DNA of 64,000 bases from positions 62,001 through 126,000 of the forward strand of contig JARLJO010000064.1 in the NCBI GenBank assembly GCA_031291175.1, given 5' to 3'. The position numbers were made by a program, and so were the translations under genes. Shown piece by piece: positions 40,552 through 49,277 of the stretch (position 1 is the stretch's first letter; every line of letters starts with the position of its first letter). A model generated the notes under the pieces. It made no database searches. It saw only the letters and a list, made by a program, of their open reading frames with translations, and was not told where the DNA came from. The stretch is from Gammaproteobacteria bacterium (lineage in GTDB: Bacteria; Pseudomonadota; Gammaproteobacteria; DSM-16500).

Positions 40552-43027
40552 GGCGCGCTTCAGTGACCTTAATTGTTTCTTCTGCTGAAGTTTTGATGAC
40601 GATTCTAGCTAAGTCTTCTGTGGCGAAATCATCTACTGCAATCACTAACTCACGCGCTTCATCTGCTTGCTGCAGTAATTTGTATTGGTCTTTTGATATG
40701 ATGTGTTTCTTCAATGCCGATTTCGCCTGCTCGGCAGGCGTATCACCATCAATAGTCCCTTCTTTTAATGCCGCTTTCATGATCTTTTCAATAGGCTCAC
40801 AGATAATGGTTTTCAACAAAGCATCTTCTACTGAAGCCAAAACATTTTCTTTGACGGGAGACAAGAAAGCGCCTGCGCACAGACGTGCTCGCGTATCGGT
40901 GGGCGACATGATTAACTGCGCTACCGCATGGCCTAACTTGTCACTGGGTTTATGAAAGTTTTTACCAAACGGAAATATAATGGCTCTTAAGAAAAAAGCC
41001 GCAATGCGATTGGGGAAATTTTGCAGTAATTCATTTAATTTATCTTGTGTTTGATGCAAACAATGTTGCGCCGCCCAATCAATCAAAGGCAAATCATCAC
41101 CGGGTGATTCATTATCGTGATGCTGCTTTAATACAGCAGAAAGTAAATAAAGCTGACTTAACACATCGCCTAAGCGAGCAGAAATGCTTTCTTTACGTTT
41201 CAGCGCACCGCCCAACAACATCAGCGACATATCCGCCATCAAAGCAAACGCCGAACTAAAGCGGGTAGCTTGCTGATAATAACGTCTTGTCTCGCCTTTT
41301 GGCGCCACCACAAAAAAGCCACTCGTCAAACTCAAAACCAACGTACGCACAATATTACTAATGCTAAAACTCAAGTGGCCCATTAGCGCTTTATCGAAAG
41401 CTGCTAATGCTTCTTTGTCATCTGTCATTTTAGCCGCTTGTAATTCAGCAAAAACATACGGATGACATCGCATCGCGCCTTGACCAAAGATAATCATGCT
41501 GCGCGTTAAAATGTTAGCGCCTTCCACCGTAATCGCGATTGGTATCGATTGATAACTACGTCCTAAATAATTATTAGGACCCAAACAAATGCCTTTGCCG
41601 CCATGCACATCCATTGCATCATTAACCACCATACGTCCAAGTTCGGTGGTATGGTATTTCACAATAGCAGAAGCAATCGCTGGTTTTTCACCCGCATCAA
41701 TGGCGCTCGCCGCGAAAGATCTCGCCGCATCAATAATATAGGTATGGCCAGCAATACGCGCCAACACTTCTTCAACTCCTTCAAAGCGACCAATCGGTGT
41801 TTTAAATTGGCGACGAATTCTGGCGTAAGCGCCGGTTGCGTAAGTCATCACTTTCGCACCGCCAACACTGCTAGATGGCAGTGAAATTGCACGCCCTGCT
41901 GCTAGGCATTCCATCAACATACGCCAACCTTGGCCTACCATTTCTTTACCGCCAATGAGCCAATCTATTGGTATAAAGACATCTTTGCCATGAATAGGTC
42001 CATTTTGAAAAACAATATTGCAAGGAAAATGGCGACGACCAATAGACATCCCCGCTGTGTGACGAGGAATCAAGGCACAGGTAATTCCGATATTCACTTT
42101 CTTCCCAATCAAATGATCAGGATCATACAACTTAAACGCCAACCCAATGACCGTGGCAACAGGTGCTAAAGTAATGTAACGTTTATTGAAATTCAAACGT
42201 ACCCCAATCACTTCTTTACCTTCATGCTCGCCCATACAAACTATGCCGGTATCAGGAATGGAGCCTGCGTCAGATCCCGCATCAGGACCAGTCAATGCGA
42301 AACAAGGAATTTCTTCGCCGCGAGCGAGCCTAGGCAAATAATAGGATTTTTGTTCTGCTGTACCATAATGCAAAATGAGTTCGCCAGGCCCGAGTGAATT
42401 GGGAACAGCAATCGTGGAGGCTACACTAGAACTACGACCATAACATTTAACTAATACTTGAGAGTGTGCAAAAGCGGAAAACCCTTTGCCGCCATGTTCT
42501 TTTGGCAACACCATGCCAAAGAAGCCTTGCTCACGAATGAATGTCCACATTTCCGGGGGCAAATCAGCGCGATTGTGGGTGATGTCCCAATCATCAATCA
42601 TGCGACATAGCGTTTCAACAGGGCCATCAATAAAAGCTTGCTCTTCTTCCGTTAACTCGGGCTTAGGCAAACTCAGCAGTTTTTTCCAAACGGGAGCGCC
42701 GCGAAATAAATCGCCCTCCCATGTCACGGTGCCTGCCGCCAGTGCTTCTTTTTCGGTACGCGACATCGTGGGCATAATTTTACGATAAAATTTGAGGATA
42801 GGCCGACTGAGATATTGACGGCGCCAAGAAATGACATTAAGCGGTGTAAAGATAAGAAGACAGATAATCCAAGTCACGGTGATAGCGATTGATGAGACAC
42901 CGCGAAAAACTGTCAAAAATAATAGAAGAATTGCAAAACTCAACGTCCATACCGTTAGTGCGGCACGATGGTAAGCTAACACACAAAAACATGCCGCAAA
43001 AACGAAAAACCACTCCATACCTGTCAT
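40544..43027 (-). CDS. fadE: Acyl-CoA dehydrogenase FadE (copy 2)
   Basis: The 827-aa protein is a second FadE with the same build as copy 1: two N-terminal membrane helices, the core CFALTGPDAGSDAGS and ITVEGANILTRSMIIFGQGA, and the long C-terminal domain with a charged 30-residue tail (DEARELVIAVDDFATED). The two copies are clearly paralogous through most of their length, so they may differ in chain-length range. AAGGA lies about 8 bases upstream of the ATG. It sits between a DUF1189 gene and the phosphatase-fold gene, not with other fad genes. Confidence 0.93.
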   Translation of the reverse strand: MTGMEWFFVFAACFCVLAYHRAALTVWTLSFAILLLFLTVFRGVSSIAITVTWIICLLIFTPLNVISWRRQYLSRPILKFYRKIMPTMSRTEKEALAAGTVTWEGDLFRGAPVWKKLLSLPKPELTEEEQAFIDGPVETLCRMIDDWDITHNRADLPPEMWTFIREQGFFGMVLPKEHGGKGFSAFAHSQVLVKCYGRSSSVASTIAVPNSLGPGELILHYGTAEQKSYYLPRLARGEEIPCFALTGPDAGSDAGSIPDTGIVCMGEHEGKEVIGVRLNFNKRYITLAPVATVIGLAFKLYDPDHLIGKKVNIGITCALIPRHTAGMSIGRRHFPCNIVFQNGPIHGKDVFIPIDWLIGGKEMVGQGWRMLMECLAAGRAISLPSSSVGGAKVMTYATGAYARIRRQFKTPIGRFEGVEEVLARIAGHTYIIDAARSFAASAIDAGEKPAIASAIVKYHTTELGRMVVNDAMDVHGGKGICLGPNNYLGRSYQSIPIAITVEGANILTRSMIIFGQGAMRCHPYVFAELQAAKMTDDKEALAAFDKALMGHLSFSISNIVRTLVLSLTSGFFVVAPKGETRRYYQQATRFSSAFALMADMSLMLLGGALKRKESISARLGDVLSQLYLLSAVLKQHHDNESPGDDLPLIDWAAQHCLHQTQDKLNELLQNFPNRIAAFFLRAIIFPFGKNFHKPSDKLGHAVAQLIMSPTDTRARLCAGAFLSPVKENVLASVEDALLKTIICEPIEKIMKAALKEGTIDGDTPAEQAKSALKKHIISKDQYKLLQQADEARELVIAVDDFATEDLARIVIKTSAEETIKVTEARHD

Positions 43028-43045
43028 GTTGCTTTCCTTAAAAAA

Positions 43046-43849
43046 TTACTCTGTTCTTGGCTTGTTGCAATAAATTGCAAAAAATAGATAAATCATGGCT
43101 ATCACAAAATAAATCAGACCCATGTGCGAAAAGTTCACTTCCGATATTGTATTAAGCACATCTAATACAGTACTGATTAAAATAACCGGCGTTAATGATA
43201 CCAGTGTTAACACATAAATCGTAAAATAAGGTAAATCCACATTGGCAATCAGTGACATGATTTTACCAATTAATGCGTAGAATAGGGCCTGTATCAAACG
43301 TCCGATAAAAGCACCGATTACGAAAAAAGGAAACATAACAATCCACAAATAACCTAACCATCCTTTGACTTTGGCAACGATAACATCAGGGTGCAATACA
43401 TAATCCCCTCCCTTAGGTACTTGATGTATTTCGATCGTACCATCGTTTTTGCGATCAATAAAACTGGTTTTGGTGATCAATATATCAAATGGCTGATTTT
43501 CAATCGTAGTATATTGTCCTGTCGTATCTATTACAGCAATCACTTTTTTGTTATCAGGCTCCTTAATCACATAGGGCCTTTTTTCTGGAGTGGAAAGTGT
43601 CCCATCTTTATTAAGTGTCAATACTGGCACTTGCGCGACAAACGTGTCAATCATAGCGACATTCTTACCACTATGAAGCCCTGCATTGAGCGCCACTTGA
43701 GTCGCTATGGTCAAAGGAATCCAACAGAGCGCCAGTAGTACTAATAAATAGAAAGCCGCATGCCCACCCCAATTTTTTGCCACGTCTCGATAAAGATCAC
43801 GCGAATAAAAAGACATGACTAACGCTTGTAAATAGCCATACTGTTTCAT
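43046..43849 (-). CDS. DUF1189 family membrane protein
   Basis: The 267-aa protein starts with a short cytoplasmic stretch (QALVMSFYSRDLYRDVAKNW) then a first helix, a periplasmic domain of about 110 residues (NVAMIDTFVAQVPVLTLNKD, IENQPFDILITKTSFID) and four more helices. This pattern is the DUF1189 family. The function is unknown. It lies 26 bases after hpt and 18 bases before fadE copy 2, so it is co-transcribed with both. Confidence 0.82.
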   Translation of the reverse strand: MKQYGYLQALVMSFYSRDLYRDVAKNWGGHAAFYLLVLLALCWIPLTIATQVALNAGLHSGKNVAMIDTFVAQVPVLTLNKDGTLSTPEKRPYVIKEPDNKKVIAVIDTTGQYTTIENQPFDILITKTSFIDRKNDGTIEIHQVPKGGDYVLHPDVIVAKVKGWLGYLWIVMFPFFVIGAFIGRLIQALFYALIGKIMSLIANVDLPYFTIYVLTLVSLTPVILISTVLDVLNTISEVNFSHMGLIYFVIAMIYLFFAIYCNKPRTE

Positions 43850-43875
43850 AGCGCCTCTCCCATTCAGTTATTTCA

Positions 43876-44448
43876 TTAGTGGTGCTCTTCAGCTACCGCA
43901 TAAATACCTGGAACGTTGCGTAAATATTCTTCGTAATCTAATCCAAATCCAATCAAGAAACGATCTTCTGTCATGAGACCATTAAAATCTGGCTCAAAAT
44001 TAACGGTCGGTTCGCGCTCGCGTTGCTTATTCACCATGACAGCAGAATAGACGTCTTTAGCACCAACTTGTTTGCAGTAATCAATAATCGCGGCGAGGGT
44101 TAAACCACCATCCATCACATCATCAACGATTAAAACCGTGCGATCTTTTAAATCATTACGTGGCTCAACCAACCAATGCAAGTCACCGCCGCGTGTTGAT
44201 CCGCGATAACGGGTCACGTGTATGTAATCTACTTGTAGGGGAAAATTCAATCGAGTTAATAAATGCGCGGTTGGGATTAAGGCTCCAATCATGACGCATA
44301 AGATAATAGGGTTAGTGTCTTTTAATTTCGCGGTAATCTCATTACCCATGTTATTTAAAGCAATCTCTATATCGCTGAAGCTATAAATCAGTTCGGCAGA
44401 ATCTAAGACTGCTTGTATTTTATCTGTTATGTTATTCATTGTTTTCAT
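43876..44448 (-). CDS. hpt: Hypoxanthine phosphoribosyltransferase
   Basis: The 190-aa purine-salvage enzyme joins hypoxanthine or guanine to PRPP. The PRPP-binding loop TVLIVDDVMDGGLTL is clear, as are DYIHVTRYRGSTRGG (flexible loop) and PDFNGLMTEDRFLIGFGLDY near the C terminus. AGGA lies about 5 bases upstream of ATG 44448. It follows nagZ by 70 bases on the same strand. Confidence 0.93.
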   Translation of the reverse strand: MKTMNNITDKIQAVLDSAELIYSFSDIEIALNNMGNEITAKLKDTNPIILCVMIGALIPTAHLLTRLNFPLQVDYIHVTRYRGSTRGGDLHWLVEPRNDLKDRTVLIVDDVMDGGLTLAAIIDYCKQVGAKDVYSAVMVNKQREREPTVNFEPDFNGLMTEDRFLIGFGLDYEEYLRNVPGIYAVAEEHH

Positions 44449-44518
44449 GCTTTTCCTATTGATAAATATTAATCTTTGCTAAAGGCTATTATCTCATATT
44501 ATTACCGGTGGTGATGAA

Positions 44519-45574
44519 TTAATTACCTTGCAGCTCTATGGCATGCTCACTCACTAACCTCATGAAATAATTATATTTTTTACCCCATATTGGGGTATCT
44601 TTTAAATTTTTTACTTGCTGTGAAAAATTGCCCTGCATTCGCTTAAAAAGAGCGGAGTCTAGCAAATGATAATGATTTGGCAAACCATCTAACGTCTTTA
44701 TAACGCTCTCGCGATGGTTACAAATAAGTGCCATATCACAACCGGCTTCCAATGCAGCGCGGGCACGCTCAGGGTAGTCGCCAGCAATAATGGCCCCTTT
44801 CATGCTGAGATCATCACTAAAAATCATACCGTGAAATTGTAATTGTTTACGCAGTATCTCTTTTAGCCAACGATGTGAAAACCCGACAGGCATCGAATCG
44901 ACCGCTGGAAACAGAATATGAGATGCCATGATACCTTCTATGCCACCACGAATCATTTCGATGAAAGTCACCATATCGTCAGCTGCGATATCATGAAGTG
45001 AACGCGTATCAATCGGCAAGTCGAGATGAGAATCCACCGTCACCGATCCATGCCCCGGGAAATGTTTACCCACAGCCACCATGCCTGCCTCTCGCATACC
45101 TTGCGTGAAAGTGGTAGCTAGTGTGATAATATTCGCGCTCTCACGATCAAAGGCTCTCCCTGCAATAGCTGGATTAATGCCCTTTTCCATATCCAGGACT
45201 GGCGCAAAACTGAGATCCACACCCGCAGCCAATAACTCAGCTGCCATGATCCAGCCACACACATTGGCTAATTCTAAGGCGGTTTCACGTGAATCCAGAA
45301 AAAGCTTTCCGATTTCACACATACCCGGTAACCGGGTAAAACCCGTACGAAATCGCTGTACTCTCCCGCCTTCTTGATCAACCGTGATCAAAATAGGCAA
45401 CTTGCGTGACTGGCGAATATTTTTACAAAGTTCGGCAATTTGCTCGGGAGATTCATAATTGCGGGCAAAAAAGATGACACCACCGATCAAGGGATGCTGC
45501 AGCATCTCTCGCTCTTCCTCACTCAATTCTGTTCCGATGAGATCAAAAACAATAGGGCCTATACGAGAAGACAT
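44519..45574 (-). CDS. nagZ: Beta-N-acetylhexosaminidase, peptidoglycan recycling
   Basis: The 351-aa family 3 glycoside hydrolase removes GlcNAc from recycled muropeptides in the cytoplasm. It shows ILITVDQEGGRVQRFR, the mobile-loop general acid GKHFPGHGSV with the following DSHLDLP, and the nucleophile region MIFSDDLSMKGA. The length matches E. coli NagZ (341 aa). It is the first gene of a minus-strand run reaching to 38446, and is divergent from prmB. Confidence 0.94.
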   Translation of the reverse strand: MSSRIGPIVFDLIGTELSEEEREMLQHPLIGGVIFFARNYESPEQIAELCKNIRQSRKLPILITVDQEGGRVQRFRTGFTRLPGMCEIGKLFLDSRETALELANVCGWIMAAELLAAGVDLSFAPVLDMEKGINPAIAGRAFDRESANIITLATTFTQGMREAGMVAVGKHFPGHGSVTVDSHLDLPIDTRSLHDIAADDMVTFIEMIRGGIEGIMASHILFPAVDSMPVGFSHRWLKEILRKQLQFHGMIFSDDLSMKGAIIAGDYPERARAALEAGCDMALICNHRESVIKTLDGLPNHYHLLDSALFKRMQGNFSQQVKNLKDTPIWGKKYNYFMRLVSEHAIELQGN

Positions 45575-45717
45575 GGATAGAATTATCCTTCAAAGTGATT
45601 TTTTCCGGATTATACAGACTATCGGGATAATTCACCAATAGAGGATTATCAAGCGACAGCAGCTTATTTCCTCGGTAAAATACCCTTTTTTCAATAGCAA
45701 AAAACTAGGTCAAATAC

Positions 45718-46632
45718 ATGTCTGATATCATCGAATTACACACCATACGCGATATGATCCGCTGGGCGGTCAGCCGTTTTAACGAAGCCGGGCTTTACTA
45801 CGGGCACGGTACCGAAAATGCTTGGGATGAAGCAGTTGCCTTAATCTTTCACACACTACACTTACCACACGAATTGTACGTAACGGTGTTAGACACTCGT
45901 ATCACTGGCAGTGAACGTGACTCTGTGGAAAAATTAATTTTACGTCGTGTAGCAGAACGCATACCAGTTCCTTATTTGACACATGAAGCCTGGTTTAGTG
46001 AACTACCCTATTATGTGGATGAGCGCGTTTTGATTCCCCGCTCACCCATTGCCGAACTCATCGAAAATGAATTCTCGCCATGGACTGAAGGCAATGAAGT
46101 GCATAACATTTTAGATTTATGCACTGGTAGCGGCTGCATTGCCATTGCGTGCGCTAAAGCATTCCCAACGGCATTAGTCGATGCCAGTGATATCTCATCT
46201 GATGCATTGGCCGTTGCAAAAATCAATGTGCTTCGCCATAAGGTAGAAGATCAAGTACAACTGCATCTCTCGGATTTATTCAAAAGTCTTCCTTTAAAAA
46301 AATACGATATTATTGTCAGCAATCCACCTTATGTTGATGCAGAAGACATGGCTTCGCTACCAGCAGAATACGCGCATGAACCACAGTTAGGCTTAGCGGC
46401 AGGAACGACCGGATTAGACCTTGCTTTAAGAATACTACGCGATGCGGGTCACTATCTCACACCGAACGGTATTTTAATCGTGGAAGTGGGCAATAGCGAA
46501 TATGCTTTAGCTGAACAATTTCCCGATGTTCCCTTCACTTGGTTAGAGTTTCAGCGTGGCGGCGGCGGCGTATTTTTAATTACTGCCAGAGATTTGCATG
46601 AAAGCCAAAGTTTATTAAGAGGCGAAATCTAA
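45718..46632 (+). CDS. prmB: Ribosomal protein uL3 glutamine methyltransferase
   Basis: The 304-aa SAM-dependent enzyme methylates a Gln of ribosomal protein L3. The N-terminal helical domain is followed by [14 protein letters not shown] and [17 protein letters not shown], the SAM motif [18 protein letters not shown] and the catalytic [16 protein letters not shown] separates PrmB from PrmC, which acts on release factors. aroC starts 2 bases after its stop, a gene pair common in gammaproteobacteria. Confidence 0.95.
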   Translation: MSDIIELHTIRDMIRWAVSRFNEAGLYYGHGTENAWDEAVALIFHTLHLPHELYVTVLDTRITGSERDSVEKLILRRVAERIPVPYLTHEAWFSELPYYVDERVLIPRSPIAELIENEFSPWTEGNEVHNILDLCTGSGCIAIACAKAFPTALVDASDISSDALAVAKINVLRHKVEDQVQLHLSDLFKSLPLKKYDIIVSNPPYVDAEDMASLPAEYAHEPQLGLAAGTTGLDLALRILRDAGHYLTPNGILIVEVGNSEYALAEQFPDVPFTWLEFQRGGGGVFLITARDLHESQSLLRGEI

Positions 46633-46633
46633 T

Positions 46634-47710
46634 ATGTCAGGAAACTCCATCGGTAAGCTCTTCACCGTCACGACCTTTGGCGAAAGTCACGGGCCTGCAT
46701 ACGGTTGCATTATCGATGGATGCCCTCCTGGATTGGCGATTTCCGTCACCGATATTCAAAAAGAATTAGATAGACGCAAACCAGGCACTTCCCGTTTTAC
46801 CTCTCAACGACGTGAAGCCGATGAAATACAAATTTTGTCCGGTGTTTTTCACGGAAAAACCACCGGCACGCCGATTGGATTACTGGTATTAAATACAGAT
46901 CAACGCGGTAGCGATTACGACAAACTAAAAGATCAATTTCGTCCCGGACATGCTGATTATACTTATCAGCAAAAATATGGCATTCGAGATCATCGCGGTG
47001 GTGGACGTGCTTCAGCGCGAGAAACCGTCATGCGGGTTGCGGCTGGTGCTATTGCAAAAAAATATTTGCAAGAACGCTTCGGTGTTCGAATCCAAGGTTA
47101 TCTTGCTCAAATGGGCGAGATTGTGATGGATCACATTGACTTGTCTGAAGTAGAAAATAATGCTTTTTTCTGTCCTGATCCTTCAAAAATTACGCTACTT
47201 GAAAATTTAATTACGGACTTGCGCAAACAAGGTGATTCCATTGGCGCGAGAATTACTATTCAAGCGACCCATATCCCAATTGGTCTTGGAGAACCGGTTT
47301 TTAATCGTCTTGATGCGGATCTTGCGCAAGCATTAATGAGCATCAATGCGGTGAAAGGCGTCGAAATTGGCGCGGGTTTTGCTGTGGTTAACCAAAGAGG
47401 CACTGAACATCGAGATGAAATGACACCAACGGGTTTTTTAAGCAATCACGCTGGCGGGATTTTAGGTGGCATATCAACAGGGCAAGACATTATCGCCAGC
47501 ATCGCGTTAAAACCGGCTTCTAGCATTACAACACCCGGTCGTTCTGTGGACATTCATAATCAACCTATCGATATCATTACCACTGGCCGTCACGATCCTT
47601 GTGTGGGTATCAGAGCGACTCCTATTGCTGAGGCGATGATGGCGATTGTGATACTTGATCATGTATTACGTGACCGAGGGCAGAATTTTGATGTGGTGCG
47701 AGCTTTATAA
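46634..47710 (+). CDS. aroC: Chorismate synthase
   Basis: The 358-aa FMN-dependent enzyme makes chorismate from EPSP, the last shared step to aromatic amino acids and folate. All signatures are present: [32 protein letters not shown] and [19 protein letters not shown]. It is tightly coupled to prmB. A long gene-free region with palindromic elements follows. Confidence 0.97.
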   Translation: MSGNSIGKLFTVTTFGESHGPAYGCIIDGCPPGLAISVTDIQKELDRRKPGTSRFTSQRREADEIQILSGVFHGKTTGTPIGLLVLNTDQRGSDYDKLKDQFRPGHADYTYQQKYGIRDHRGGGRASARETVMRVAAGAIAKKYLQERFGVRIQGYLAQMGEIVMDHIDLSEVENNAFFCPDPSKITLLENLITDLRKQGDSIGARITIQATHIPIGLGEPVFNRLDADLAQALMSINAVKGVEIGAGFAVVNQRGTEHRDEMTPTGFLSNHAGGILGGISTGQDIIASIALKPASSITTPGRSVDIHNQPIDIITTGRHDPCVGIRATPIAEAMMAIVILDHVLRDRGQNFDVVRAL

Positions 47711-47744
47711 AAAATAATGTGACTCCAGCGGGCTTTAATAAGGT

Positions 47745-47863
47745 GTTAACTCAAGAAGAGTGATCATCTTATTCCAGCTCAAAACACCACATCCCTGTGG
47801 TTAACGCCGCCATCCATGGCTTGCCCTTCGCTTCCATAAGATGATCACTCTTCTTGAGTTAAC
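47745..47863 (+). mobile_element. Palindromic MITE-like element, copy 1
   Basis: The element is 119 bases with perfect 27-base terminal inverted repeats (47745-47771 and 47837-47863; each end begins GTTAACTCAAGAAGAG) around a 65-base centre that has its own CCACA/TGTGG stem. Similarity with copy 2 runs on to AAGGTG on the left and CGCTATTTTT with more T on the right. It has no coding capacity. Confidence 0.75.
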
Positions 47864-47944
47864 GCTATTTTTGTATTTTACAAGCAGTTCCGCTAAGCAT
47901 TTTCTTTAATTTAAGGCGCGCCAAATACTGCTAGCACAGAGAAG

Positions 47945-47976
47945 CCTACGTACTGTGGCTTGTCCACGATATCCAG
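47945..47976 (-). repeat. Dispersed hairpin repeat, copy 1
   Basis: Read on the minus strand, this 32-base stretch matches 55845-55876 at all but two positions (CTGGATAYCGTGGACAAGCC, then ACRGTACGTAGG). The other copy folds as a perfect TACCGTGG/CCACGGTA stem. Confidence 0.6.
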
Positions 47977-48244
47977 CGATTGAAACCCGGTTCGAGAGAT
48001 TTCTAAATACTAGCTGTGCGACAAAAATGTGACACTAGTGAGCTTTAATGATTATGGTGGGAATTTCTGATTCGTATGTGTCGAGTGAATGTGTGTGATT
48101 TAGCAGGGGTTCGCGGACACGACCCCCACAAAAAGCGCGGGGGTCTTAGTCCGTGCTACTGATCTTATCTGCGGGATTAAAATCAATCAGGCCCAAAGTG
48201 AATACGAATGCGGAGCTTCGGCAAGAAAAAAATATAAAAATAGC

Positions 48245-48363
48245 GTTAACTCAAGGAGAGTGATCATCTTATGGAAGCGAAGGGCAAGCCATGGATGGCG
48301 GCTTTAACCACAGGGATGTGGTGTTTTGAGCTGGAATAAGATGATCACTCTCCTTGAGTTAAC
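48245..48363 (-). mobile_element. Palindromic MITE-like element, copy 2
   Basis: This is the reverse complement of copy 1, also 119 bases and with perfect 27-base inverted ends (48245-48271 and 48337-48363). The centres differ at one base. The ends differ at one position that has changed on both arms (A:T in copy 1, G:C in copy 2), so pairing is kept. The two elements start exactly 500 bases apart. Confidence 0.75.
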
Positions 48364-48372
48364 ACCTTCTAG

Positions 48373-48440
48373 CTTTGCTTTTACGCGCGGAGCACAGCTC
48401 CAACGAAAAAAGTAAACCTACCATGACAGAACCTCAGTCA
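48373..48440 (+). repeat. Dispersed repeat family, copy 1
   Basis: It matches 55933-56003 closely: both share CTTT(T)TACGCGCGGAGC, ACGAAAAAAGTAAACCTACC and ATGACAGNACCYCAGTCA. In the other copy the ends form an inverted repeat (TAGGTTTGCTTTTTACG / CGAAAAAAGTAAACCTA). Confidence 0.6.
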
Positions 48441-48461
48441 TTCTAAAAAATAGATTCCACC

Positions 48462-48722
48462 TTAAACAATCTTAATTTGCAGCGCATGCACCTCTTGCGG
48501 GATCAAATCATCCAACACTGCATAAATTTCACGATGCGCATCTATCCTCGATTTATTGGCAAAATGCGCCGTTGCGATAATCACGGTATAATGACCCGCC
48601 CCATCGCGACTACCCTCATGACCTTTATGTCGCCAGCTATCATCCACAATCTCTAATCGTGAAGGGGAAAAAGTGGTTCGCAACCGCTCTTCTATTATGG
48701 CTATTCGTTCTGCTGGAGTCAT
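48462..48722 (-). CDS. BolA family protein
   Basis: The 86-aa protein has the small BolA fold: MTPAERIAIIEERLRTTFSP, then the strand LEIVDDSWRHKGHEGSRDGAG with the conserved His, then HYTVIIATAHFANKSRIDAHR and the ending VHALQIKIV. BolA proteins work with monothiol glutaredoxins in iron-sulfur handling and affect cell shape. The ATG overlaps the yciB stop (ATGA). The open frame runs 33 codons further upstream inside yciB, but that part is not conserved. It is the last gene of the hslO run. Confidence 0.88.
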   Translation of the reverse strand: MTPAERIAIIEERLRTTFSPSRLEIVDDSWRHKGHEGSRDGAGHYTVIIATAHFANKSRIDAHREIYAVLDDLIPQEVHALQIKIV

Positions 48723-49273
48723 TGCTTCACATCGGATAAATAACGCGTTAGGTAAATGGCTTGGAGAAAACTGAATACCAGCAATACGCCCATGATGCCG
48801 TACACTTTGAAATTCACCCATATCTCAGTGCTAAAGTAGTAAGCTACATACAAATTCACACTGGCGAGCACAATAAAAAAAGCAGCCCAAGCCAAATTCA
48901 ATTTTTTCCATACCATATTAGGAACAGTATGCGCCTGCCCTTCCAATAGTTTTTCTAACATTCTCTGAATCAGTGGCTTGCTACCGATAAATTGTGTGCC
49001 TAAAAAAACTAACCCAAAAATACCAAATACCATCGTGGGCTTCCATTTAACAAAAATGGGATTATGAAAATACAGTGTCATTCCACCAAATACAGCAAAA
49101 ACAACCAAAGTGACTAGTTGTTGCTTATCAAATTTATGGCGAAAAATACGCGTTAAAATCACTTGTAATGCCGTCACTACAATACCCACAGTGGTCGCGA
49201 CATAAATACCGTAAATCTTGAATGCGATAAAAAATAATAATACCGGAATAAAGTCGAATAACATGCTTTGCAT
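48719..49273 (-). CDS. yciB: Inner-membrane septation protein A (YciB/IspZ)
   Basis: The 184-aa protein begins MQSMLFDFIPVLLFFIAFKI, the classic YciB start, and has five membrane helices with FGIFGLVFLGTQFIGSKPLI in the middle. It is linked to cell-envelope synthesis and division. ATG 49273 has AGGAAG 8 bases upstream; a longer frame from 49306 would overlap the efflux gene. bolA overlaps its stop by 4 bases. Confidence 0.9.
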   Translation of the reverse strand: MQSMLFDFIPVLLFFIAFKIYGIYVATTVGIVVTALQVILTRIFRHKFDKQQLVTLVVFAVFGGMTLYFHNPIFVKWKPTMVFGIFGLVFLGTQFIGSKPLIQRMLEKLLEGQAHTVPNMVWKKLNLAWAAFFIVLASVNLYVAYYFSTEIWVNFKVYGIMGVLLVFSFLQAIYLTRYLSDVKQ

Positions 49274-49277
49274 GAAG

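Larger units (their letters stand above)
47711..48461. other. 751-base gene-free region with paired palindromic elements
   Basis: Between aroC and bolA there is no coding frame. It holds two inverted 119-base MITE-like elements (47745 and 48245), a copy of a dispersed repeat (47945-47976) and another (48373-48440). A strong hairpin at 48115-48149 (GACCCCC with GGGGGTC, then GGAC with GTCC) is also present. A short near-repeat (AAAAATGTGAC...GCTTTAAT) occurs near 47716 and 48018. Confidence 0.6.

Noticed and set aside
41603-42169. Plus-strand frames inside fadE copy 2
   Set aside because: They are antisense shadows of a clear enzyme gene and have low-quality composition, with many His, Arg and Asn.
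47985-48005. tRNA-like TTCGA stretch (AAACCCGGTTCGAG)
   Set aside because: No acceptor stem, D arm or anticodon arm can be built around it, so it is not a tRNA gene.
47745-48363. A composite transposon bounded by the two inverted elements
   Set aside because: There is no transposase or any coding frame between them, and no target-site duplication can be recognised at the outer ends.
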